Below are positions 10,493 to 18,352 of a stretch of DNA of 64,000 bases, piece after piece (the first letter of the stretch is position 1; every line of letters begins with the position of its first letter). The notes beneath the pieces are model-generated. The model did no database searches. It had not been told where the DNA came from and saw nothing but the letters and a program-made list of their open reading frames with translations. Origin of the DNA: Synechococcus sp. UW140 (GTDB taxonomy: Bacteria > Cyanobacteriota > Cyanobacteriia > PCC-6307 > Cyanobiaceae); the NCBI RefSeq assembly GCF_900474295.1, contig NZ_UCOB01000003.1, positions 186,001 through 250,000 of the forward strand. Direction: 5' to 3'. The position numbers and the translations under genes are program-made.

Positions 10493-11208
10493 CCATCCCA
10501 GGCCAGGAAGGAGCCTGTCTGTTGCGGCCCTTGGGCCAGCAAGACATCAACCAGACATCGGGCTGCTCGCTCAGGAGCAAACAATGCGTGCGGTGGCACG
10601 AAATCCTGGAAGGGCCTTGAGAGTGCTGTATCGGTGGTGCCTGGATGCAACAAAAGGACTGTGGACAACGGGAAACGCCTCGCCCATTCAATGCTGAGAC
10701 ATCGCAGATACATGTTCTGAGCTGCCTTTGCGCCCCTGTAGGCGTACCAGCCTCCACTTTTGTTGTCGCCGATGCTGCCGACTCGTGCACTCAGGCTGGC
10801 GAAGTGAAAGGGCCGAGATCGGTCTAAACAGGGCTCCACGGCCTGGGCAAGCAATAAAGGCGCCATCGCATTGATCGCATAACTCGCCAGTAGGTGTTCT
10901 GCGTTGACCTGCTTGAGACGTTTCTCAGGCTGCATCCCGGCACCATCAGAGCTGGTTCGGTGCAGCAGTCCAGTGGCGTTGACGACAAGTCGCAGTGGGC
11001 GGGAGTCTGCGAGCAATCGACTCTGAAGGGCCAACAGACTCTCGGGTGATTCAAGATCCACAGGCCATCCCTCTGAGGGCTGAAGGGAGCGTCCACAGAG
11101 GACGACATCCAGCTCAGGGACCGTTGCGGTCAGAGTCGAAACCAGAGCACGGCCGATGCCACCGGCACCAATCACCAGAGCTAGGCCGTTCCAAGGATTG
11201 AGAATCAT
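10474..11208 (-). CDS. Short-chain dehydrogenase/reductase
   Basis: A 244-residue classical SDR. The nucleotide-binding glycine motif is near residues 12-20 (LVIGAGGIGRAL), the NAG-type strand appears as VVNATG, and the catalytic pair is in WYAYRGAKAAQN (Tyr-x3-Lys) after a Ser-bearing FASLSARVG strand. The C-terminal part has the PGTTDTALSRPF segment typical of the cell-cell signalling CsgA-like branch of SDRs. The substrate is unknown. The gene overlaps the DUF2237 stop tail to tail. A 77-bp gap separates its start from the divergent SpoIID-domain gene. Confidence 0.88.
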   Translation of the reverse strand: MILNPWNGLALVIGAGGIGRALVSTLTATVPELDVVLCGRSLQPSEGWPVDLESPESLLALQSRLLADSRPLRLVVNATGLLHRTSSDGAGMQPEKRLKQVNAEHLLASYAINAMAPLLLAQAVEPCLDRSRPFHFASLSARVGSIGDNKSGGWYAYRGAKAAQNMYLRCLSIEWARRFPLSTVLLLHPGTTDTALSRPFQDFVPPHALFAPERAARCLVDVLLAQGPQQTGSFLAWDGQPIAW

Positions 11209-11285
11209 GGATCAATTTCTGAGACGGCGAAACTGGTGTTCAGCCACAAAGAAACCGTCAGCATGGCCATAACAACGATCCAGTC

Positions 11286-12221
11286 GTGATCGAGCGAGGC
11301 CAACTGCAGCGAGCGATCGGGATGCTGGGTCTCGCTGGGGTTCTGTTCTGGAGCCTTGGAGAAGCGTTCCAGAGGGGAATCAGGCCTTGGGATGCTGAAT
11401 CACAGGTTGAACAGGGTGATCTCTTGCTGGAAGCCCTTCTAGAGGCCGATCAGAGTGTTCCTGATCCTGAGACGAATGGCGACGAACGATCGAGGCCACA
11501 ACCCACGCGCCAACAACAGCGTGAGCACACGCTGTTGGGGCCGGAGCTAAGGATTGCCTTATTCAGTCATTTCCCTGTGATGACACTGAGAGCCCAGGGC
11601 AGGGCCCAGTGCTTGAACACAAACGGCAGGCCTTCCAACAGGCAGAACTTGATTCAACTGACTCAGAAAGAGACATGGCGCTGTCGCGCACGAGAGGGTG
11701 GAAGCATTGCGGTGAATGGCGATCCATACCTGGGAAGCATTCAGTTGATCAGACAGGAGAAGGGCTGGCTGGCCATCAATCGTCTGCCTCTCGAAAGCTA
11801 CGTGGCATCCGTCGTCGGCGCTGAAATGCCAAGTGACTGGAACCCGGAAGCACTCAAGGCCCAAGCTGTCGCTGCAAGGTCCTATGCGTTGGTTCACATC
11901 GTGCGTCCGGCATCAACGCAATACAACCTTGGAGATACGACACGATGGCAGGTGTACCGAGGCCTAAACAGCACCACAAGGTCAACGATCCAAGCGACCC
12001 AAACGACCCACAATCAAGTGTTGAAATTCCGCGGAGGCCTGGTGGAAAGTCTTTATGCCTCCACGAACAAGATCAGTGAAGAGGCCCATGGTCACCTCGG
12101 CGCGAGCATGAGTCAAACCGGGGCTCAGGAACTATCGACGCGTGGATACACCTACGACGAGATCCTGAATCGGTACTACAAAGGAGCTGAGTTGGCCCGG
12201 ATCAAGCTCAATGGCGATTGA
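11286..12221 (+). CDS. SpoIID/LytB-domain protein
   Basis: A 311-residue exported or membrane-anchored protein. A hydrophobic stretch (IGMLGLAGVLFWSLGEA, about 11-27) serves as signal or anchor. The SpoIID core is clear at about 165-220: RLPLESYVASVVGAEMPSDW, then ALKAQAVAARSYAL. The family includes SpoIID, a lytic transglycosylase acting on stem-stripped peptidoglycan in sporulation; cyanobacteria do not sporulate, so the role here is probably general wall remodelling. The GTG at 11286 is used, and an ATG at 11322 would begin just before the hydrophobic stretch. The last 11 bp overlap the next gene. Confidence 0.85.
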   Translation: MIERGQLQRAIGMLGLAGVLFWSLGEAFQRGIRPWDAESQVEQGDLLLEALLEADQSVPDPETNGDERSRPQPTRQQQREHTLLGPELRIALFSHFPVMTLRAQGRAQCLNTNGRPSNRQNLIQLTQKETWRCRAREGGSIAVNGDPYLGSIQLIRQEKGWLAINRLPLESYVASVVGAEMPSDWNPEALKAQAVAARSYALVHIVRPASTQYNLGDTTRWQVYRGLNSTTRSTIQATQTTHNQVLKFRGGLVESLYASTNKISEEAHGHLGASMSQTGAQELSTRGYTYDEILNRYYKGAELARIKLNGD

Positions 12222-13092
12222 AAGCTACGAACAACTGGCTTTGGATCGCAGTCAAACAGCCCTTGAGCAGGGTGCATTGCATCCACTGAAAACAACTGTT
12301 TCATTCGTACCATCAGTTGGGTCTGAACCTTTTGAGCTCCGGGAGTTGAACTCTGAACTTCCGAGGCATCTTCGCAAGCAAGGGCCAAAACCGAATCCAT
12401 TTCTTCCCTGGGATCCTCGCCTAGAGGTCTGTCCAATTGGCCAATCGCATGCGCTGATACTGAATAAATATCCAGTTCAGCTAGGCCATATGCTGCTGAT
12501 TAGGAAAGGTTGGGCAGCGCAATCCGACTGGCTGGAGCCCAATGACTGGAATGCAGTGGGGGTGGTTGACGACATCACAACAGGGTTGTGGTTCTTCAAT
12601 AGTGGTCCGAAAGCGGGTGCCAGTCAGCCACACCGCCATATTCAATTGCTGCCTAGGAGCGAGACGGAAAGCAGATGCCCTCGTGAAGGCTGGTTTATAA
12701 ACTTAATCAATCAGACTAAAAAAGATTCACCAGATCGATCGCTAGTGAGGATGGCAACAGCCGTTCGTAGAAGAGAGCGGAAACATAACCATCAGGGCGA
12801 ACACATAACAACGCTTTATTTAGATATGGCAGAGGAACTCTCTCTTGGTTCGCCTGCCTCAGGGCAAAGGCCTGCTGCCCCTTATAACATTCTCCTTACG
12901 CGCGACTGGATGGCAATGGTCAGGCGTAATTGCGATATTAGCCATGGATTTAGCATCAACGCGCTCGGCTTTGCTGGTTATTTACTGGCAACAAGATCAG
13001 CCGAACGATCATGGCTAAAGCAGCACAGCCCCGAACGATTACTGTCCGAAGTCGTTGATCATTCAGTAGTTCCACGGTTGCCAAGACAATAG
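12211..13092 (+). CDS. ATP adenylyltransferase / Ap4A phosphorylase
   Basis: A 293-residue protein of the Apa1/Apa2 branch of the HIT superfamily, which splits diadenosine tetraphosphate with phosphate to ADP and ATP. The histidine triad variant H141-R-H143-I-Q145 sits in SQPHRHIQLLPR, and PWDPRLEV plus LNKYPVQLGHMLLI upstream match the substrate-binding half. The C-terminal region (PYNILLTRDWMAMV, SINALGFAGYLL) is also family-like. The start overlaps the SpoIID-domain gene by 11 bp, indicating translational coupling. Confidence 0.9.
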   Translation: MAIESYEQLALDRSQTALEQGALHPLKTTVSFVPSVGSEPFELRELNSELPRHLRKQGPKPNPFLPWDPRLEVCPIGQSHALILNKYPVQLGHMLLIRKGWAAQSDWLEPNDWNAVGVVDDITTGLWFFNSGPKAGASQPHRHIQLLPRSETESRCPREGWFINLINQTKKDSPDRSLVRMATAVRRRERKHNHQGEHITTLYLDMAEELSLGSPASGQRPAAPYNILLTRDWMAMVRRNCDISHGFSINALGFAGYLLATRSAERSWLKQHSPERLLSEVVDHSVVPRLPRQ

Positions 13093-13150
13093 AATTCATG
13101 AATGGCTGGAGTTAAGGGTCGCAACATCCCTTGCATCACAACCAGTACCC

Positions 13151-13816
13151 ATGGCATCCAAACACAACAAAAATGCACAGTTGGTGATCAATCAACTGTC
13201 GCTGGTGAAACCAATCGCTGCTCACTACGCAAGATCAACTGGACAGGACCAAGACGATCTGATCCAGGTTGGTCGACTAGGGCTGATCAGAGCATCCAAA
13301 CTCTTCATCGAGAGTCAGGGGAATCCATTCACGGCTTTCGCCCGAGTTCATATTCGTGGCGCAATACTCCACTATTTACGAGATAACAGCGGCGTGGTAA
13401 AGCTGCCGAGACGGATTCAAGAACGGGCACAGCGGCTGATCAGTGAATCAGCCAAACCGAGCGCTAGGGCGAACCAACACAAGCCCACACAAGAAGATGA
13501 ATGGATTCTTTCTGCTTACCGCCAACAACGCCAATGGGTGTCGATTGACGACAGCGCCTTAGGAGGAAGAAGCCTTCCACGCGATGAGAGCTGGAGGAGA
13601 ATCAACAACCGAGAGCGTCAGGACAAGCTGACGCTTTGCATGCAGGCCTTACCGAAGCAAGAACGGCAGTGTGTGCAGTTGGTGATTTTGGGCGGGCAAA
13701 GCCTGCGCGTAACGGCACGCCAACTCGGGACAAGCGCAATGACGGTGCAACGTCGTTTGAGGCGGGGTCTCATGCGACTGGCTGAGATGTGCACGGTCCA
13801 AGGGATCAGCGCATAG
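13151..13816 (+). CDS. Alternative sigma-70 family factor, SigF-like
   Basis: A 221-residue sigma factor with region 2 at about 25-80 (QDDLIQVGRLGLIRASKLF, then GNPFTAFARVHIRGAILHYLRD) and region 4 at about 158-212 (LPKQERQCVQLVILGGQSLRVTARQLG and MTVQRRLRRGLMRL as the recognition helix). Region 1.1 is absent and region 3 is short, which fits a group 3 (F-type) factor, not a principal sigma. In cyanobacteria such factors control motility or stress genes; the regulon here is unknown. ATG 13151 (MASKHNKNAQ) is chosen over ORFs in other frames. A small gene converges on it with a 6-bp gap. Confidence 0.88.
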   Translation: MASKHNKNAQLVINQLSLVKPIAAHYARSTGQDQDDLIQVGRLGLIRASKLFIESQGNPFTAFARVHIRGAILHYLRDNSGVVKLPRRIQERAQRLISESAKPSARANQHKPTQEDEWILSAYRQQRQWVSIDDSALGGRSLPRDESWRRINNRERQDKLTLCMQALPKQERQCVQLVILGGQSLRVTARQLGTSAMTVQRRLRRGLMRLAEMCTVQGISA

Positions 13817-13822
13817 GCCGCC

Positions 13823-14005
13823 TTAGATCTCCTGGCTGCTGTCGCGATCCATCTGAGTTTCAAGGGTGCTGATGGCTGCATTGATTGCAGCCAGTTGGCG
13901 CTCAAGGCCGTCTCGCCAAAACCGCAACATCTCCATCTTTCGCGTCTGATGCTGCTGTCGCCACTCCCTGCCGGGAGATGAAGAGCAGAGGAAGGGAGGA
14001 AGCAT
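13823..14005 (-). CDS. Small helical hypothetical protein
   Basis: A short protein of 60 residues or, from an internal ATG at 13936, 37 residues. The C-terminal half MEMLRFWRDGLERQLAAINA continues into an amphipathic helix with heptad spacing (ISTLETQM) and reads like a conserved small protein. The first 23 residues are irregular, so the shorter form is the more likely product. It converges on the sigma factor stop with 6 bp between them. A role as a sigma partner is possible only by position; no motif supports it. Confidence 0.5.
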   Translation of the reverse strand: MLPPFLCSSSPGREWRQQHQTRKMEMLRFWRDGLERQLAAINAAISTLETQMDRDSSQEI

Positions 14006-14105
14006 GAAACTGAGGAAGCCGCGCCAATACTGGCGTATCGAAATCAGATTCGCGAAGACACTTGGCTTCTGCCTGGAGAGTGTTTAAGTTTGAGGGCTGC
14101 GCAGT

Positions 14106-15779
14106 TTGTTCCACGGAACAAGTCATTCAAAACCGCGCAGGGGGTCTCCCTTGTCTCAGCGAATCCCACTTCTGGTCCTGCTTGGCCTCTCGGTTGCGAC
14201 AGCCGAGATTTGCTTAGCGCGTCCAGCGACTGCGTATGTGCCGTTGATGGCCGGCCAACGTGCTCGCGCATTAAACGGAACGTTCAACAACGTTCCGGTC
14301 TTGCATTCCAATCAACCAGAAATCGTTAAAGGGGCAGGGATCCTGGTCAATACCCAGCCAGGGTCAGCCATCGCGAGCGAAACGAACCAACCACTACGCA
14401 ATGCAGCCTTCACATTTAATGGTGAATTTGGCCTGCATATGCACCATAAGTATTACCCCAGCGATTCAAGTCGGATGGGAGGGGCAAGACAGCGCGGACT
14501 GTTGACGATCGCGGCCATTGCGATTAATCCGGGCAGCCAGCCTGTGACGTTGACCTTTAAACGTGGATCTGTCAAAAATAGCTTTGAGGCTCCTTACCAT
14601 CCAAACAAGTTGATGGGGGTGAAACCGCTCGGTCGCAGACCATGGAATACCGGACCAGGAGACGCGACTGCAGTTCAAATGCTGCGTGGGGAATTGGACA
14701 GGAAACTCCCTAATCAAGTAACGATCCCAGCTCACAGCAGGAAGGTGATCATCAGCACAGTCCTTCCAGCTCGAGGAATCGCGAATGGCCTACTGAGGGG
14801 CAGCAGCGACGGACAGTTTCAGTTGGCAGTGGTTGCCGCAGAGGAAACCCAACAAGAATCTGATCTCTTTGCAGTGCTTGATCGCGGCCACCTAGCACCA
14901 GGGCGGATCTATTTGAATCGAATCAGAGAAATTGAGACTGGTCAAGTTTTTTCAAGGGTTGCAGGTGTTGCCTTAGGAGACCGCTATCAAGCATCCATTC
15001 GCCATGACCTGGAACAAGGTTCCCTACACGTGCCACTGACAAGTACTCATAAACATCATTTTGGCACAAGAGAAATCCAGATTAATCCGCTGAGCACAAG
15101 AATGATTGACTCTGCAGTCAATAATGTTGGCACCTACGGAGTTCGATATGATGTTGATTTGAATCTGGCTGGTACCGGAGCTCACGATTTAGTCTTGAGT
15201 CATCCTGTTGCATCAGGCCGTTCGTCATTCACTGCATTTCGTGGATCGATTCGCATTGAAACTGATGAAGGATTTCGCGAAGTTCATGTAGGTTTGCGCT
15301 CTGGACAGAGTCTGCCAATCAGTGAATTACAGCTCAAGCCTGGGCAGAACAATGCTGTGAAAGTAAGCCTTGTTTATCCCGCTGATGCAACACCAGGGCA
15401 TTTACTCAGTGTTGTACCAGTTCAGCAACTCGCAATGATGAGGCGTCGTCAAGAGATGCAGGAAGCAGCACAACGGGCTCTAGCCACTTCAAAAGAACGG
15501 AAGGTCACACCGAGTGTTGCCCCACCATCGCCGACGGCGAAGCCAGCCGTGACACAACAGGTCCATCACAAACCTGTACCTACACCTCGAGCAACTTCAA
15601 CGAGGGTTCCAATCCGTGCCAACAGCGCAACTCCTCCTTACGTTTCTCCAAGGCGTGGAACTAGTGCGATGCCGCCAGCAATGATCATGCCTCAGCAACT
15701 GAGTCCAAGCCTGGAACAGCGATACCGGGACGCAATTCGAGCTCAACAACAGTGGCTTGAGCGCATGCAAGGCCGATAG
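14106..15779 (+). CDS. DUF3370 family secreted protein
   Basis: A 557-residue protein with an N-terminal signal-like segment (IPLLVLLGLSVATAEICLA) followed by the DUF3370 opening: VPLMAGQRARALNGTFNNVPVLHSN, PEIVKGAGILV. The rest is beta-rich with many Thr/Asn, and the last 120 residues are a Pro/Thr/Arg-rich tail with a coiled-coil-like MRRRQEMQEAAQRAL segment. The family is cyanobacterial and of unknown function, probably periplasmic or cell-surface. The start is TTG 14106; a later TTG just before SQRIPLLV would leave a compact signal peptide. Confidence 0.78.
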   Translation: MFHGTSHSKPRRGSPLSQRIPLLVLLGLSVATAEICLARPATAYVPLMAGQRARALNGTFNNVPVLHSNQPEIVKGAGILVNTQPGSAIASETNQPLRNAAFTFNGEFGLHMHHKYYPSDSSRMGGARQRGLLTIAAIAINPGSQPVTLTFKRGSVKNSFEAPYHPNKLMGVKPLGRRPWNTGPGDATAVQMLRGELDRKLPNQVTIPAHSRKVIISTVLPARGIANGLLRGSSDGQFQLAVVAAEETQQESDLFAVLDRGHLAPGRIYLNRIREIETGQVFSRVAGVALGDRYQASIRHDLEQGSLHVPLTSTHKHHFGTREIQINPLSTRMIDSAVNNVGTYGVRYDVDLNLAGTGAHDLVLSHPVASGRSSFTAFRGSIRIETDEGFREVHVGLRSGQSLPISELQLKPGQNNAVKVSLVYPADATPGHLLSVVPVQQLAMMRRRQEMQEAAQRALATSKERKVTPSVAPPSPTAKPAVTQQVHHKPVPTPRATSTRVPIRANSATPPYVSPRRGTSAMPPAMIMPQQLSPSLEQRYRDAIRAQQQWLERMQGR

Positions 15780-15804
15780 GCTTGGCCTGCAAGGTAGGAG
15801 TTGA

Positions 15805-16878
15805 GTGACTGAGTCTGACTCCAACGGTCGACGCAGAATCAGTGTTGAGCTACCAGACTCCCTCGTTCGACGTCTGGATGAACTGAAGAGTGAATGGGGG
15901 CTTCGTGCCAGAGGCGATTGCCTCAGTCGCTTGCTGGAGGAGATCTTCAACACTGACGAGGAATCAGACCCGGATCATCCTGCGAACGACAGCACTGAAC
16001 TCAACCCTGACGAGCTTCATCATCAGTCCAACGCTGAATCGGCATCTGTTGCAAGTACCACCACTCAACCCAGTTACAACGAAGAATGTGCGCTGGTCCT
16101 GATCGGCAGAGGCAGCCTTGAGCTGAGAGACCAACCCAACGACGAGGTCACAGCCCAAAAACGGCCAACTGGCAACAACAGGCCATCAAGCCCTGGAGGC
16201 ATTGATTTACCGGGTTTCGTCAGGAAACGCACCACTCAGATCAGAGAGAGCCTCCATCCCCGCCCCGGAGTGGAGCCGTCTGGTGATGCACCTTTGATGC
16301 CTGCAGCCAACGAACAGGATTTACTCGCCAGTGCCAGTTCTGCTGGTGAGCACTGGCTCAATCTTTATGGCACACCAGCTGGAGAAACAGTGTTGGAAGC
16401 AGCGATGACTTGGCTAGGCAGAGATATCTGGCCCAATGCCGAAGTGAGTGAAGGGCGGACATTCACTTGGACGCAAGCGACCGAAGTGATCAACAACATG
16501 TGTCCAGGCTGGTTGGAACCCACACCGCGTTTTGAGCAAGTGATCGTGGTCGCAGGCCTGCTGGAAGATCCCTTCGCGACCTCGGAGCTCGTTCACAGAA
16601 TTCCAACCCTGATTCGACGTTTCGTGAATCGTTTCAAGAGAAGCCGCAAAGTGACCTCGTTCCAGACACTCGAATCAACCATGACCGTTCATGGAGCGCT
16701 CAAGCTACTCGCACTTCCAACCCAAGCTGGAGCATCACTGACGCTGAAAGTGATTCGCGAAGCATATAAAAAGCAGGCGATGGACGTGCATCCAGATGCT
16801 GGTGGATCAACTGAAGCGATGCGACGCCTTAACGAGGCCTATCAGATGCTGCGCGAGCTGTATCGCCAGAAACTCTAA
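15805..16878 (+). CDS. Ribbon-helix-helix / J-domain fusion protein
   Basis: A 357-residue protein with two recognisable ends. Residues 9-50 (RRRISVELPDSLVRRLDEL, then ARGDCLSRLLEEIF) look like a CopG/Arc ribbon-helix-helix DNA-binding unit. The last 60 residues form a J-domain-like helical hairpin with the HPD tripeptide at 329-331 (DVHPDAGGSTEAMRRLNEAY). The middle (about 55-170) is polar and probably disordered; 180-300 is helical with no family I recognise. The HPD loop is what stimulates the Hsp70 ATPase in known J proteins. GTG 15805 has a good ribosome site (GTAGGAG). It follows the DUF3370 gene by 25 bp. Confidence 0.8.
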   Translation: MTESDSNGRRRISVELPDSLVRRLDELKSEWGLRARGDCLSRLLEEIFNTDEESDPDHPANDSTELNPDELHHQSNAESASVASTTTQPSYNEECALVLIGRGSLELRDQPNDEVTAQKRPTGNNRPSSPGGIDLPGFVRKRTTQIRESLHPRPGVEPSGDAPLMPAANEQDLLASASSAGEHWLNLYGTPAGETVLEAAMTWLGRDIWPNAEVSEGRTFTWTQATEVINNMCPGWLEPTPRFEQVIVVAGLLEDPFATSELVHRIPTLIRRFVNRFKRSRKVTSFQTLESTMTVHGALKLLALPTQAGASLTLKVIREAYKKQAMDVHPDAGGSTEAMRRLNEAYQMLRELYRQKL

Positions 16879-17349
16879 TCTCATGCGTTGCAGATCCGTC
16901 AACTACTGAGACTCATGGTGAGTCACAGTTGGGATATATGAGACACAGAACCGCGCCCATGGCGGTTGACTTGACTGGGCAGCGAGGACGAGGCGGCGAG
17001 ATTGAAGTCCCAGCTCTTCGTTTCCGCCCAGAGTGACAGGGCGACTAGATGGACGATCTCGGGGGAAGACTCAGCCCAGGTCTCAACAGAGACAACAAGT
17101 CAACGATGGGGCTGCTTCCCCTTAGGGCTACCGACTGCTTGGCAGCCGATCAACACGACCAATTCAGAAACTATCAAGAATCAGTTTTTCAATAATTCTA
17201 TTTGTCCACAGTCCTGGGAACTGCGAGATCAATCAATCACGACCGGGAAGAACGATATTGGTCGATCGATGCAGAGAGACGCTGTCCAGAGCTCGTTTGT
17301 GTTGGTCCAGTGGTCCATTCGTTGGCTCAAATCACAAGCAGCACAATGA

Positions 17350-17545
17350 CCTTGAAGGCTGCGTACCTGCTGTAGACACAGGTACGCCGCACAGAATGCC
17401 AGAGCTATCGCCCGCTGAGGGCTTTCGGCGGAGACGAAAAGCGACAGGGCGGGATGAATGAACCGAGCTCGAAGGCGGGACAGCATCCTTGTATCGTCAA
17501 TCTAATCTAAGACGCATCAAGGGTCTTAGATTGCGTCTTTTTCTG
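17350..17545 (+). ncRNA. Candidate structured non-coding RNA ending in a terminator
   Basis: This interval folds by eye into successive hairpins: 17361-17369 with 17379-17387 (GCGTACCTG and its exact complement), 17412-17418 with 17425-17431, possible closing pairs between 17409-17413 and 17447-17451, and a 3' hairpin followed by TTTTT at 17538-17542. A stack of stems ending in a T-run is what an independent small RNA would look like. No family is recognised and the 5' end is a guess. Confidence 0.35.
17504..17542 (+). terminator. Bistable terminator-like hairpin
   Basis: AATCTAAGAC (17504-17513) pairs perfectly with GTCTTAGATT (17523-17532). An overlapping alternative pairs AAGACGC (17509-17515) with GCGTCTT (17533-17539), which runs straight into the T-tract. 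Both could stop transcription on the plus strand, but they cannot form together because they share bases 17509-17513. Confidence 0.65.
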
Positions 17546-17610
17546 TATGCACTAGAAAGCGAAGGTGCGGGCCCGATTGCAGCCCAGAGGTCAACTCTCC
17601 GCTGGGCCGG

Positions 17611-17624
17611 GAGTGGCGCCACTC
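17611..17624. repeat. 14-bp perfect palindrome
   Basis: GAGTGGCGCCACTC reads the same on both strands. It lies about 150 bp beyond the apcD stop, close to another hairpin (GCCCAG at 17582-17587 with CTGGGC at 17602-17607). A dimeric regulator site is possible, but no gene start is near. Confidence 0.4.
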
Positions 17625-17722
17625 AATGACTAATAAGCCAATCTCAGTTCTCTCTGTTTGGTCCCCTTTTGAGTCTTATTCCAAGTCTCATTCGCGCCAT
17701 GGGCAACTTAGTTCTGACCATG

Positions 17723-17746
17723 AAAAAACCGGTGAAATCACCGGCT
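17723..17746 (-). terminator. Rho-independent terminator of apcD
   Basis: Read on the minus strand, AAGCCGGTGA pairs with TCACCGG across a short T loop and is followed by TTTTTT. It lies about 30 bp past the apcD stop and has the standard form. Confidence 0.88.
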
Positions 17747-17777
17747 TGGTTTGAAGATTGAAGAACGCAGGTACTGA

Positions 17778-18272
17778 TCAGGTGGGGGTCTGCATTCCCA
17801 AAATCAGAAAATCGAAGTAGGGGGAAGCGAGTGTCTGCTGGTCATCAGAGAGAAGAGCAAGCGATGCAGCCCGCATCGCTTTCATGGCTTCAACCATGCC
17901 AGGCATCGGAACACCAAGGCTGTTGTACATCTCACGTGCTCCGACCAAGCCGATGTTCTGGATCATCTCAGTGCTGCCAGCTAGAACGCCATACGTCACT
18001 AAGCGCAGGTACCAGCTGTAATCACGCAGGCACTGCGCACGTTGCTTTTGACCATAGGCATTGCCACCAGGTGCCACATATTCAGGCTTTCGGCTGAACA
18101 GTTGTTTAGCCGACTCATCAACGATCTTCTTTTCGTTGTCCGTCAGGGTACGGACAACGGCGAGACGAACGGCACCTTGGTCGAGGAAATCGACCATGGA
18201 GCGCAATTCACCGCTTGTTGGATAGCGGAGATCGTCATCGGCCTGGAGAATCAGATCCCGAACAACGCTCAT
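17778..18272 (-). CDS. apcD: Allophycocyanin-B alpha subunit ApcD
   Basis: A 164-residue phycobiliprotein. The N terminus MSVVRDLILQADDDLRYPTS and the block EYVAPGGNAYG...CLRDYSWYLRLVTYGVLAG match ApcD more closely than ApcA or ApcB; the Cys in CLRDYSW carries phycocyanobilin. ApcD is a terminal emitter of the phycobilisome core and passes energy to photosystem I and II. ATG 18272 gives the family start MSVV; an ATG four codons upstream (18284) is less likely. It stands alone, away from an apcAB operon, with its own terminator and a hairpin in its leader. Confidence 0.95.
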   Translation of the reverse strand: MSVVRDLILQADDDLRYPTSGELRSMVDFLDQGAVRLAVVRTLTDNEKKIVDESAKQLFSRKPEYVAPGGNAYGQKQRAQCLRDYSWYLRLVTYGVLAGSTEMIQNIGLVGAREMYNSLGVPMPGMVEAMKAMRAASLALLSDDQQTLASPYFDFLILGMQTPT

Positions 18273-18304
18273 GACAGCTGGCATGCTGAAGTGAGTTTAG
18301 TGCT

Positions 18305-18337
18305 CCCAAGCCCTGAAACCGCCGATGGCGGCTTGGG
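18305..18337. promoter_or_regulatory. Two-step inverted repeat in the apcD-rlmD divergent gap
   Basis: CCCAAG (18305-18310) pairs with CTTGGG (18332-18337), and inside it CCGCC pairs with GGCGG across GAT. It sits 33-65 bp upstream of the apcD ATG and just before the rlmD ATG at 18353. It could be a leader hairpin of either gene or an operator. Confidence 0.4.
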
Positions 18338-18352
18338 TGTAACGCCTTTGCA

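Larger units (their letters stand above)
16879..17777. other. Gene-free 0.9-kb region rich in inverted repeats
   Basis: No convincing protein frame is found between the J-fusion stop and the apcD stop. The stretch holds many local inverted repeats: GACTCA/TGAGTC at 16910-16924, AACCGC/GCGGTT at 16949-16967, a perfect 9-bp stem at 17361-17387, a 7-bp stem at 17412-17431, the double hairpin at 17504-17542, a 14-bp palindrome at 17611-17624, and the apcD terminator at 17723-17746. I looked for RNase P RNA, tmRNA and SRP RNA core motifs and found none. Confidence 0.55.

Noticed and set aside
17002-17349. 115-codon plus-strand ORF in the gene-free region
   Set aside because: The product has no conserved pattern, and the DNA is full of inverted repeats better explained as RNA or regulatory structure.
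16879-17777. RNase P RNA, tmRNA or SRP RNA in the 0.9-kb gap
   Set aside because: The RNase P GAGGAAAGTCC core, the tmRNA tag codons and acceptor TTCGA arm, and the SRP GGAAGGAAGCAG loop are all absent on visual search.
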